Of a stretch of 8,525 nt of DNA, positions 1 through 6,735 are shown piece by piece. Source of the stretch: an uncultured Actinomyces sp. (lineage in GTDB: Bacteria > Actinomycetota > Actinomycetes > Actinomycetales > Actinomycetaceae); assembly GCA_938022345.1 (NCBI GenBank), contig CALIEP010000276.1:1-8525 (forward strand), given 5' to 3'. The position numbers were made by a program, and so were the translations under genes. The first letter of the stretch is position 1. Each line of letters begins with the position of its first letter. The notes beneath the pieces are model-generated. The model saw only the letters and a program-made list of their open reading frames with translations, searched no databases and had not been told where the DNA came from.

Positions 1-26
1 GCCGGTTCGTCATAAGCCTGGGCCAT
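1..26 (-). CDS. Possible 5' end of a leftward gene (perhaps tgt), truncated by window edge
   Basis: An ATG at 26-24 on the minus strand opens a frame (Met-Ala-Gln-Ala-Tyr-Asp-Glu-Pro) that runs off the window. Only eight codons are visible, so no domain can be recognised. The idea that this is tRNA-guanine transglycosylase is inference from context: a queuosine-precursor transporter lies just upstream on the same strand, and such transporters often neighbour tgt. A short Met-x-x-Ala/Ser...Glu-Pro-Ala leader is also compatible with actinobacterial Tgt proteins. No Shine-Dalgarno site precedes the ATG. The same frame is open back to position 125, immediately after the transporter stop, so the true start could be further upstream (for example a GTG near 69). 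It could also be unrelated to Tgt, or non-coding. Confidence 0.3.
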
Positions 27-125
27 AGTCAAGTCGTGTTCGGCAATCAAAACCACGATCGCGATCCGAGGTAGGGAAAGGCCCAATGAACTCAGCTGGT
101 TTGCCGAGCCAATTTGAGGAAGCGC

Positions 126-803
126 TCATGCGAAGACCTCGTCACTCTTCAGGTGCTCCACGCGGCTCACCAATGCAATCACACGATAAGTGATGGGAAG
201 GAAGACAACTTCAATACCGACCTTATAGACATAGCCAGTGACAATGTAGTTCACGAATTCCATACCGGGGATAATTCCCGCGAAAGCAATCGTGCAGAAG
301 ATAACGGTATCGAAAGCTTCGCCAACCAAGGTTGAACCGATCAGCCGCGCCCACAGATGCTTGGCGCCCCAACGCTGCCTGATTTTCACCAAAACCAGTG
401 AGTTCATGAGCTGGCCTACCAAATATCCGCAGATCGATGCGGCAACAATGCGCGGAACAAAACCGAGGACTGCAACAAAAGCATCCTGATTTTCGTAGCC
501 GGGGCCGGCCGGAATTGACTGTACGACCCAGAAAGTCAGCGAGGCCAAGAGAGAGGCAGCGAATCCCATGATGATGACCCTACGTGCCCGAGCAAAGCCG
601 TAAACCTCGGAGAGAACGTCACCAAGGATGTAGGTGAGCGGGAATAGAACCGCACCGCCATCGAAAACGAGGTGGATCGGGCCCGCATCAAGCGCCGTGA
701 CCTTCGTTGCTGCGATATTCGAAATCAGTAGGAAAGCAACGAAACTAACAGCAACAATGTCGTACACACGAGGCTGTGCGCTGCGTTCGGTGTGCTCGGT
801 CAT
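126..803 (-). CDS. yhhQ: Queuosine precursor transporter, YhhQ/VUT (DUF165) family
   Basis: This 225-residue integral membrane protein probably imports queuosine precursors (preQ0/preQ1-type 7-deazapurines or queuine) for tRNA modification; the role is family knowledge. About six hydrophobic segments are visible, near residues 13-31, 48-66, 75-97, 112-137, 153-180 and 185-212. Family motifs include ISNIAATK (28-34), GGAVLFPLTYILGDVLSEVYG-type sequence (49-69) and GEAFDTVIF (161-169). The frame is open up to an ATG at 878. I chose the ATG at 803 because the upstream 25 residues are basic and unlike the family, and the length then matches the usual 210-240. Ribosome-binding sequence is weak (GAAAG or GAG upstream). 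The gene diverges from the ABC-F gene across 92 bp. A small leftward reading frame follows at the left edge. The exact substrate cannot be told from sequence. Confidence 0.85.
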   Translation of the reverse strand: MTEHTERSAQPRVYDIVAVSFVAFLLISNIAATKVTALDAGPIHLVFDGGAVLFPLTYILGDVLSEVYGFARARRVIIMGFAASLLASLTFWVVQSIPAGPGYENQDAFVAVLGFVPRIVAASICGYLVGQLMNSLVLVKIRQRWGAKHLWARLIGSTLVGEAFDTVIFCTIAFAGIIPGMEFVNYIVTGYVYKVGIEVVFLPITYRVIALVSRVEHLKSDEVFA

Positions 804-883
804 CAATCTCAACTTTCTATGCGCGTGATTAACCCTTCTATTGTGCCTGCTTGGTGCGTGGGCACGCGCGCTGGGCACCCCGT

Positions 884-895
884 TAGAATGACAGA
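884..895 (+). promoter_or_regulatory. Putative leaderless promoter (-10 TAGAAT) of the ABC-F gene
   Basis: TAGAAT at 884-889 is followed by six bases (GACAGA) and then the GTG start at 896. With the usual -10 to +1 distance, transcription would begin at or one base before the GTG, giving a leaderless mRNA. No Shine-Dalgarno sequence is present. No good -35 hexamer is visible about 17 bp upstream; that region instead holds two direct copies of TGGGCAC (859-865 and 872-878). The same layout precedes DUF5998. Confidence 0.55.
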
Positions 896-2506
896 GTGAT
901 CAACGTTTCTCACTTTTCCTTGCGGATCGGTCCGCGCGAGCTCATTTCAGACGCCTCTTTCAGGATTGATAAGGGGATGTGCATCGGATTAGTTGGTCGC
1001 AATGGCGCGGGTAAGACAACGACGATGCGGCTCCTGGCCGGAGAAGAAGACCACGGCGCGGCCCAGTATGAAGGCACAATTACACGCAACGGAACTGTTG
1101 GGTATCTTCCCCAAGATCCGCGCGAAGGTGATCCCGACCAGCTGGCGCGCGATCGAATTATTTCGATTCGCGGTATCGACGCGATCATTAAGAAAATCAA
1201 GCGTGCCGAACAAGAAATGTCGACGACTGAAGGGACGCGCCAGCAAAAAGCTATGGAGCGTTACGTCCGTCTCGACCATGAATTTACCCAGGCAGGCGGG
1301 TGGGCAGCGAATGCGGAGGCCGCACAGATTGCTCACTCCTTAGGCCTAGGTGATCGCGTAGTGGGGAAGACTCTCTCCACCCTCTCTGGAGGTCAGCGTC
1401 GACGGGTTGAACTCGCTCGTGTGCTTTTTTCGGGGGCAGATACCCTGCTGCTTGACGAGCCGACAAACCACCTTGATCACGATTCAATTTTGTGGCTCCG
1501 CGACTGGATCAAGACTTTCCCCGGTGGGGTCTTGGTGATCTCCCACGACGTGAAACTTCTGGGTGACACTGTGAATCAGGTCTTCTACCTAGACGCTAAT
1601 CGCGCACATGTCGATATTTACCATTTGGGGTGGGCTGCATACCTCAAGCAGCGCGAGGAAGATGAAAGGCGACGCAGAAAAGAACGAGCCGTTGCACTGA
1701 AGAAAGCTGAACAACTGCGCGCGCAGGGTGAAAAAATGCGCGCAAAGGCCACAAAAGCCGTTGCTGCCCAACAGATGCTTCGTCGCGCGGAAGAATTGGT
1801 CGCCTCTGTTGGAAGCGAAGAGGTCCAAGAAAAGGTTGCGCGGCTGCGCTTCCCCGAACCGCTTCCCTGCGGAAAAGTGCCGCTGAGCGCGCAGGGACTG
1901 TCGAAGAGCTACGGCTCTTTGGAGGTATTTACCGGTGTCGATCTTGCGATTGACCGCGGTTCGAAAGTTGTTGTCTTGGGGTTGAACGGCGCGGGTAAAA
2001 CAACTCTTCTTCGCCTACTTGCTCGCATTGAAGAACCCGATAGTGGAGTTGTTGAAGACGGTCATGGCCTCAAGCTCGGCTACTACGCTCAGGAACACGA
2101 CACCCTGGATATGAATGCCACTGTTAAGGAAAACATGGCTCATAGCGCCCCGGGATTTGACGACACTCATGTGCGCAATGTCTTGGGCCAGTTCCTATTC
2201 AGTGGAGATGACGTCGATAAACCGACACACGTACTTTCGGGTGGGGAAAAAACCCGTCTTGCACTGGCAACCTTAGTTGTATCGGGGGCAAACGTGCTTC
2301 TCTTGGATGAGCCCACGAATAACTTGGACCCTGCGTCGCGCGAAGAAATTCTGCACGCGCTCCATTCCTATGAGGGTGCCGTTGTTCTGGTCACCCACGA
2401 TCCGGGTGCCGTGACAGCGCTTGCCCCCGAGCGAGTATTGGTTCTTCCTGATGCCGACGAAGACCTTTGGGACGATTCCTATCTGGACTTGGTGACACTC
2501 ACCTAA
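896..2506 (+). CDS. ABC-F family ATPase (ribosome-associated, twin nucleotide-binding domains)
   Basis: This 536-residue protein has two complete ABC ATPase domains and no membrane segments, the ABC-F arrangement. Domain 1 has Walker A GRNGAGKT (34-41), signature LSGGQ (163-167), Walker B with DEPTNHLD (D187, E188) and H-loop H217. A highly charged, Arg/Lys/Glu-rich linker follows (about 250-315), the position where ABC-F proteins contact tRNA and rRNA at the ribosomal E/P sites. Domain 2 has Walker A GLNGAGKT (362-369), signature LSGGE (447-451), DEPTNNLD (D471, E472) and H501. All catalytic residues are present in both sites. The length is typical. The start is GTG at 896, which immediately precedes the conserved opening strand (INVSHFSLRIG) and sits six bases after a -10-like box. 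Family members act in translation control or ribosome rescue, and some protect against ribosome-targeting antibiotics. The subfamily (EttA, Uup, resistance type) cannot be assigned by eye. It converges on parC, and its last codons form one arm of a shared hairpin. Confidence 0.9.
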   Translation: MINVSHFSLRIGPRELISDASFRIDKGMCIGLVGRNGAGKTTTMRLLAGEEDHGAAQYEGTITRNGTVGYLPQDPREGDPDQLARDRIISIRGIDAIIKKIKRAEQEMSTTEGTRQQKAMERYVRLDHEFTQAGGWAANAEAAQIAHSLGLGDRVVGKTLSTLSGGQRRRVELARVLFSGADTLLLDEPTNHLDHDSILWLRDWIKTFPGGVLVISHDVKLLGDTVNQVFYLDANRAHVDIYHLGWAAYLKQREEDERRRRKERAVALKKAEQLRAQGEKMRAKATKAVAAQQMLRRAEELVASVGSEEVQEKVARLRFPEPLPCGKVPLSAQGLSKSYGSLEVFTGVDLAIDRGSKVVVLGLNGAGKTTLLRLLARIEEPDSGVVEDGHGLKLGYYAQEHDTLDMNATVKENMAHSAPGFDDTHVRNVLGQFLFSGDDVDKPTHVLSGGEKTRLALATLVVSGANVLLLDEPTNNLDPASREEILHALHSYEGAVVLVTHDPGAVTALAPERVLVLPDADEDLWDDSYLDLVTLT

Positions 2507-2518
2507 GCCCAGATAGGA
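2477..2518. terminator. Hairpin shared by the convergent ABC-F and parC genes, likely bidirectional terminator
   Basis: A perfect 10-bp inverted repeat, TCCTATCTGG (2477-2486) and CCAGATAGGA (2509-2518), encloses a second stem: CTTGGTG (2488-2494) pairs with CACC-AAG (2500-2507, one bulged T) around the five-base loop ACACT. Together they make an almost continuous stem of about 17 bp. Neither side has a run of T, so it would be a U-tract-less type, as often proposed for Actinobacteria. The left arm lies inside the last codons of the ABC-F gene and the stop codon (2504-2506) is within the stem. The right arm begins 19 bases beyond the parC stop. Confidence 0.65.
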
Positions 2519-2537
2519 CAAGCGTGAGGCCGCTCTC

Positions 2538-5003
2538 TCAACCGATAGTGGCGATTGCGTGTGTAATTGGGGTTCCCGAGGCGTCGCGGCGCTCGTCGAG
2601 TGTGGGAAGTTCCACCGGAGTTCCATCAGCCGAGGCGGCCCGCGGGTTATCCCCAACCCACGCGATATCCAAGCGATCCTCTCCGCGAAGGAAACGCTGA
2701 ACGCGTACGCCTTGGGTGCCTCGTCCCTTGTAGGGGTATGCGGCTAGGGGAGTGACCTTTGCGGTTGTTTGCCCCGTCCCCGGGAGCGCTCCAGCGGCAC
2801 CGGCGACGGTCACAACTAGGGCCTCGTCAGGGTTACTGACCGCCCAGAATCCCAGCACACTTGCCTCATCTGAAAGTTTCATTCCTGCCATTCCCAAGGC
2901 CGTGCGTCCCTGCGGACGGACCTTCTCTGCTGGCGTGCGAAGAAGCTGAGCGTCGGAGGTAATGAAAACAAGGTCGGAGGTGTCGCTGCTGGGGCCAAAA
3001 CCAACCAGTTCATCTCCCTTTTCAAGTGAGATGACTTCCCATTCATCGCGCTGAAGTACATCGGGCTTCAAACGCTTGACGACGCCCATACGTGTGCCCA
3101 TTGCCATGACGGTATCGGCTTCAGGATCAAGCAGACCGACTGCAGGTGCATCGGTATGGATCAGCAGGGCACTGGGAGTTGCAGCCGCGAAGGACAACCC
3201 AGTTTCAAAACGCGGAAGCGCGGGAAGATCAACGACATCAATTCGGTGGGCAAGGCCATCGGAGGTCACGACTGCGATCTGCGAACGAGCAGAGGTCGAA
3301 AGCTGTGCACGGATTCCATCGTGTGACGCGCGCGGGCCAGCTTCGATCGGATCTGCACCTTCTACTCTGGCGAGCGATCCTGCCGGCGAGAGGACAACAA
3401 CACACGGATCATCGGGAACTTCTAGCGACATTGTCGTGGCTTTCCCAGTTGCAGCGGGGATCGAAGCGAGTGCAGCGCCGGGCTGTGCTTGGTCAACCTG
3501 GGTACCGGTTGCTGAAAGCAGAAGGGTCCGACGAGGCGTTCCCAAGCGTGCTGCGACCTCTGAAAGTTCCTGGCTGATGAGCGCGTAGAGACGATCTTGA
3601 GAGGCCAAGATCTCTTCCAACTCTGCGATTTTTGCGTTGAGTTCATCGCGCTCAGTTTCGAGTTCGATGCGAGAAAACTTTGTGAGTCGACGTAGGCGCA
3701 ATTCAAGAATGTGGTTTGCCTGAACTTCAGAGAGGTCGAAAGCAGTTTGAAGGCGTTCGCGCGCGGTTTCGACGTCATCGGAAGAGCGAATAATGGCAAT
3801 GACGTCATCGATATCGAGAACTGCGATGAGTAAGCCTTCAACCAGATGCAGGCGATCACGACACTTTCCAAGGCGGAAGTTGCACCGACGAGTGGTGACA
3901 TCGATTCGATGGTCAAGGAAAACTCGGAGCATATCTTTGAGCCCCAGTGTCATTGGTTGGCCATCAACCAATGCAACTGCGTTGATCGAGAAGGAATCTT
4001 CCAGAGGAGTGCGAGCATAGAGCTGTTGGAGTACTGCTTCTGGGTTAAAGCCGTTTTTGATCTCGATGACCAATCGCAGGCCGTGAATTCGGTCAGTGAG
4101 GTTCTGTACCGCCGAGATGCCCTTCAAACGACCGGCAGAAACGTTTTCTTTGATCTTATCAATGACCTTTTCGGGTCCGACCATGTAAGGGAGCTCAGTG
4201 ACGACAAGACCCATCTTTCGCGCGGTAACACGTTCAACCTGGACCTTTGCGCGAGTCTTGAATGCCCCGCGGCCTGTTTCATAGGCGTCCTTAATGCCCT
4301 CCAAGCCGACGATGACGCCGCCTTCTGGTAAGTCGGGGCCGGGTACATAGCGCATGAGATCTGCAACGGAGGCATCGGGATGCTTGAGAAGATACTGAGC
4401 TGCAGCAATTGTTTCTGAAAGATTGTGAGGCGCGATATTCGTCGCCATGCCCACAGCAATACCTGAAGCACCATTGACGAGAAGCTGAGGGAAACCGGCA
4501 GGGAGCACTTCCGGCTGCATGAATTGATTGTCGTAGTTTGGAACGAAGTTGACCGTGTCTTCATCAAGAGAGGCGACCAGGTCCAAAGCTGCTGGAGCCA
4601 TCCGCGCCTCGGTGTAACGCGCAGCAGCAGGACCATCGTCGAGAGAACCGAAGTTTCCGTGTCCGTCAACCAAAGGGAGACGAAGGTTAAATGGCTGGGC
4701 CAATCGAACCAGTGCGTCATAGATTGCCGAGTCCCCGTGAGGGTGGAGCTTACCCATAACCTCGCCGACAACTCGTTGGGACTTCACGTGACCGCGATCG
4801 GGACGCAGCCCCATTTGGTCCATCTGGAAAAGGATGCGGCGTTGAACTGGCTTCAAACCGTCACGTGCGTCAGGAAGAGCTCGTGCGTGGATGACAGAAA
4901 CGGCGTATTCGAGGAAGGAGCCCCTCATTTCTGTCGAGACATCGATTTCGGTGATGTTCTGATCAGCATCGGGGAGGTTGAGCTTTTCGTCCTTCGTTCG
5001 CAT
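2538..5003 (-). CDS. parC: DNA topoisomerase IV subunit A (ParC-type, GyrA/ParC family)
   Basis: This 821-residue type IIA topoisomerase A subunit cleaves and rejoins DNA; with ParE it would decatenate daughter chromosomes. Visible are the family opening (EMRGSFLEYAVSVI-type, about 25-38), ALPDARDGLKPVQRRIL (42-58), the quinolone-region motif HPHGDSAIYD (87-96) and the catalytic tyrosine Y130 in AARYTEARM. A tower and coiled-coil region follows; LRLRRLT and FSRIELETE lie near residue 440, followed by a Glu/Leu-rich helix. From about residue 505 a beta-pinwheel C-terminal domain contains a degenerate GyrA-box-like stretch RPQGRTALGM (696-705). I call it ParC rather than GyrA because that box lacks the QRRGGKG consensus and because DUF5998 and the phosphatase-family gene are neighbours, as in actinobacterial parC loci. 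No parE lies in this window. The ATG start gives the normal length and sits six bases after GAGAAT, with no Shine-Dalgarno site. Confidence 0.88.
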   Translation of the reverse strand: MRTKDEKLNLPDADQNITEIDVSTEMRGSFLEYAVSVIHARALPDARDGLKPVQRRILFQMDQMGLRPDRGHVKSQRVVGEVMGKLHPHGDSAIYDALVRLAQPFNLRLPLVDGHGNFGSLDDGPAAARYTEARMAPAALDLVASLDEDTVNFVPNYDNQFMQPEVLPAGFPQLLVNGASGIAVGMATNIAPHNLSETIAAAQYLLKHPDASVADLMRYVPGPDLPEGGVIVGLEGIKDAYETGRGAFKTRAKVQVERVTARKMGLVVTELPYMVGPEKVIDKIKENVSAGRLKGISAVQNLTDRIHGLRLVIEIKNGFNPEAVLQQLYARTPLEDSFSINAVALVDGQPMTLGLKDMLRVFLDHRIDVTTRRCNFRLGKCRDRLHLVEGLLIAVLDIDDVIAIIRSSDDVETARERLQTAFDLSEVQANHILELRLRRLTKFSRIELETERDELNAKIAELEEILASQDRLYALISQELSEVAARLGTPRRTLLLSATGTQVDQAQPGAALASIPAATGKATTMSLEVPDDPCVVVLSPAGSLARVEGADPIEAGPRASHDGIRAQLSTSARSQIAVVTSDGLAHRIDVVDLPALPRFETGLSFAAATPSALLIHTDAPAVGLLDPEADTVMAMGTRMGVVKRLKPDVLQRDEWEVISLEKGDELVGFGPSSDTSDLVFITSDAQLLRTPAEKVRPQGRTALGMAGMKLSDEASVLGFWAVSNPDEALVVTVAGAAGALPGTGQTTAKVTPLAAYPYKGRGTQGVRVQRFLRGEDRLDIAWVGDNPRAASADGTPVELPTLDERRDASGTPITHAIATIG

Positions 5004-5009
5004 GGGTCG

Positions 5010-5015
5010 ATTCTC
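5010..5015 (-). promoter_or_regulatory. Putative leaderless -10 box (GAGAAT) of parC
   Basis: On the minus strand GAGAAT (5015-5010) is followed by CGACCC and then the parC ATG at 5003. The A at position 2 and T at position 6 of the hexamer, the most conserved bases of a -10 box, are kept. The six-base spacing equals that before ABC-F, DUF5998 and DUF3710. No Shine-Dalgarno sequence precedes the ATG. The first base is not T, so this box is weaker than the others. Confidence 0.4.
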
Positions 5016-5023
5016 TACGAAAT

Positions 5024-5039
5024 TGGCGTAAAACCGCCA
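5024..5039. repeat. Inverted repeat between divergent parC and DUF5998
   Basis: TGGCG (5024-5028) and CGCCA (5035-5039) flank the six bases TAAAAC in the 66-bp space between the two start codons. A further ACGCC at 5045-5049 could pair alternatively with GGCGT at 5025-5029. The arms lie upstream of both putative -10 boxes, where an operator could affect both genes. The arms are short, so chance is possible. Confidence 0.25.
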
Positions 5040-5057
5040 GGTACACGCCGCTCTTGA

Positions 5058-5069
5058 TAGAATTAGACG
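5058..5069 (+). promoter_or_regulatory. Putative leaderless extended -10 promoter (TGA-TAGAAT) of DUF5998
   Basis: TAGAAT at 5058-5063 is preceded by TGA, an extended -10 (TGn) element, and followed by six bases (TAGACG) to the GTG at 5070. The hexamer and spacing are identical to those of the ABC-F gene. No Shine-Dalgarno site is present. The predicted transcription start falls on or next to the GTG. Confidence 0.6.
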
Positions 5070-5603
5070 GTGAAATTAGATCGCGATATCGAGCGTGCTG
5101 GCTTCTTCCCTGACCTTGCAATTCGAGCCGTTCATCGCTTACTTGGCAACGAAGAGGTCCGTGCGTCGCTTGTGCAGGTTGAAGCGGCATTCGATCGCGG
5201 GTCAATGTTCCGTCACTTAACGGTTCTTGTCCTCACTCAGAGTTGCTTCATTCAAGTGCACGTTGATGAGGGGGATAATCACAGCGCTGTTGTCGTTTCG
5301 GCTTCCCGTCCTATTCGTGCGATATCGGGAGTTTCAGTTCAAGAGGTCATTGCTGATCCCACTCAGGGACACGAGGTGTCTGAAATGACGATCAGCATCG
5401 ATATGGGCTCTCAAAAGCGCAGCGATATCGAACAGCTGCGCTGTGATGATCCGACATGCCAAGCTGATCATGGTTTCATGGCCCGTAGCTATCCCGATGA
5501 TATTTCTCTTCGAGTCTCGCAGCTAGCAGATGGATCTCGGACATATACGGACGCACAGGTTTTGGTTGATGCTCTTCTTGAGGTAGTTCGTAATGTTCAC
5601 TGA
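5070..5603 (+). CDS. DUF5998 family protein, function unknown
   Basis: This 177-residue soluble protein matches my recollection of the actinobacterial DUF5998 family. Recognised features are an N-terminal helical stretch (IERAGFFPDLAIRAV), a central strand-rich segment RHLTVLVLTQSCFIQVHVDE (48-67), and the conserved C-terminal block RCDDPTCQADHGF (124-136) followed by DDISLRVS (143-150). C125, C130 and H134 form a C-x4-C-x3-H pattern that could bind a metal, but only three ligands are apparent. There is no signal peptide or membrane segment. The start is GTG at 5070, chosen because the frame opens there and a TAGAAT box lies six bases upstream. The stop overlaps the start of the downstream phosphatase-family gene by 11 bases, so the two are very probably co-transcribed and translationally coupled. 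It diverges from parC. No biochemical role can be assigned. Confidence 0.8.
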   Translation: MKLDRDIERAGFFPDLAIRAVHRLLGNEEVRASLVQVEAAFDRGSMFRHLTVLVLTQSCFIQVHVDEGDNHSAVVVSASRPIRAISGVSVQEVIADPTQGHEVSEMTISIDMGSQKRSDIEQLRCDDPTCQADHGFMARSYPDDISLRVSQLADGSRTYTDAQVLVDALLEVVRNVH

Positions 5604-6735
5604 TCATCTCCGCGTTACAGGAGCAGCCTTACCGAGCACGGATGATTTTCGCCTGACGCAGGTGATTCCCGCAGTGATGGGAGCAGTCGAACCCGAATTA
5701 GCTCTCGCGCGCCCCGATCTTTCCTCAAGGCTGGGGCTGGAACGCGCTAAGGCCGCAGTCGTCATTCTCGTTGATGGCCTTGGCCTCATTCCTTTGATGG
5801 ATCACTTAGGGCACGCACGTAACCTTCGCGGATTGAGGGATCAGATTCGCACTGCCTATTCCGTTGTTCCCTCGACGACGGCTGCGGGTATTACCGCCTG
5901 TGGAACAGGTCAGCTTCCCGGTCGAACCCGTATGGTCGGTTACAGTGTCTTTCACGGCGAGCGTCTCTTTAACCTCCTTGCCTTTACAGACGGCGTTGAT
6001 CCAGCACAGTGGCAAGAATGCCCGACTTACTTCGAACAACTTTCTGCCGCCTCGCTCCCTTGCGCGACCATTCTTCCAGCCAAGTTTGCTGGCTCTGGAC
6101 TTACTTCAGCCGCTCTTCGAGGTGCTCGTTTCGTGCCGGCTACGTCATGGGAGGAACGGTGCAAGGCGGCAATTGACCAGATTCGCTCTGGGACGAAGTT
6201 GGTTTATCTCTATTGGTCTGAGATCGATGCCGCCGGTCACGCTCACGGGGTTGGATCAGGCCAGTGGATCGATGCCTTAGAAGACTTCGATGCTGGACTT
6301 GGGCGTTTCCTGAGCTCTCTTCCAGACGACGTTCGCGTTGTCCTCACCGCCGACCACGGCATGGTGAATGTTGATTTTGATCAGCTGTATAACGTTGCTG
6401 AGCTTTCTCCTTTGAGCGAGGGCGTGCGCGCAATCGCTGGGGAAACACGAGCAGTTCATGTTCACTGTCTTCCGGGTATGAACGAGCTGCAGGTACGCAG
6501 CCGTTGGGAAGAATTCCTTGGCGAGCATGCATGGGTAGTGGGAGCTGATGAACTACCAGAACTGATCGGTACGGGCCCGGGTCTTGCTGAGAGTGGAGAT
6601 TTCGTTGTCTTCTCACGAGGCCGTGGTGGGGTAGTCGATAGTCGTACTCAAAGCCCGGGAGCGATGACACTCATTGGCGTCCACGGCTCCTTAACACCCG
6701 ATGAAATGCTAATTCCGCTAGCGGTTCTTGCTTAG
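5593..6735 (+). CDS. Alkaline phosphatase superfamily hydrolase (type I phosphodiesterase/nucleotide pyrophosphatase-like)
   Basis: This 380-residue protein shows the metal-site scaffold of the superfamily. D61 lies in VVILVDGLG, the predicted nucleophile T95 or T96 in VVPSTTAAGITACGTG, D212 and H216 in YWSEIDAAGHAHG, D254 and H255 in LTADHGMVN, and H364 in IGVHGSLTPDEM. All six expected ligands and the nucleophile are therefore present, predicting a two-metal (usually zinc) phosphodiesterase or phosphatase. The substrate cannot be told. There is no signal peptide, and IPLAVL at the C terminus is too short to anchor it, so it is probably cytoplasmic. The ATG at 5593 overlaps the end of DUF5998, with a GAGGT element about nine bases upstream, implying coupled translation. 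Its stop codon overlaps that of the opposing sepH gene. Pairing with DUF5998 next to parC recurs in Actinobacteria, which suggests a shared but unknown task. Confidence 0.85.
   Translation: MFTDHLRVTGAALPSTDDFRLTQVIPAVMGAVEPELALARPDLSSRLGLERAKAAVVILVDGLGLIPLMDHLGHARNLRGLRDQIRTAYSVVPSTTAAGITACGTGQLPGRTRMVGYSVFHGERLFNLLAFTDGVDPAQWQECPTYFEQLSAASLPCATILPAKFAGSGLTSAALRGARFVPATSWEERCKAAIDQIRSGTKLVYLYWSEIDAAGHAHGVGSGQWIDALEDFDAGLGRFLSSLPDDVRVVLTADHGMVNVDFDQLYNVAELSPLSEGVRAIAGETRAVHVHCLPGMNELQVRSRWEEFLGEHAWVVGADELPELIGTGPGLAESGDFVVFSRGRGGVVDSRTQSPGAMTLIGVHGSLTPDEMLIPLAVLA

Noticed and set aside
57..66. 10-bp palindrome GATCGCGATC
   Set aside because: It is short and isolated with no flanking symmetry; palindromes of this size are expected by chance in such DNA.
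804..878. N-terminal extension of the yhhQ frame up to an ATG at 878
   Set aside because: The 25 extra residues are Arg/His-rich and unlike the family; the ATG at 803 gives the normal length. The longer start would also sit inside the ABC-F promoter region.
2640..2662. GGGTT-ATCCCC-AACCC hairpin near the parC 3' end
   Set aside because: It is a five-base-pair stem fully inside coding sequence about 100 bases before the stop, with no sign of function.
3076..3588. Long plus-strand open frame opposite parC (170 codons)
   Set aside because: It is antisense to a clearly conserved part of ParC, reads as low-complexity Ser/Ala/Arg sequence, and has no family resemblance.
6715..6724. Palindrome CCGCTAGCGG near the convergent stops, considered as a terminator
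   Set aside because: With a realistic loop only about three base pairs remain and there is no T-tract, so it is too weak to call a terminator.
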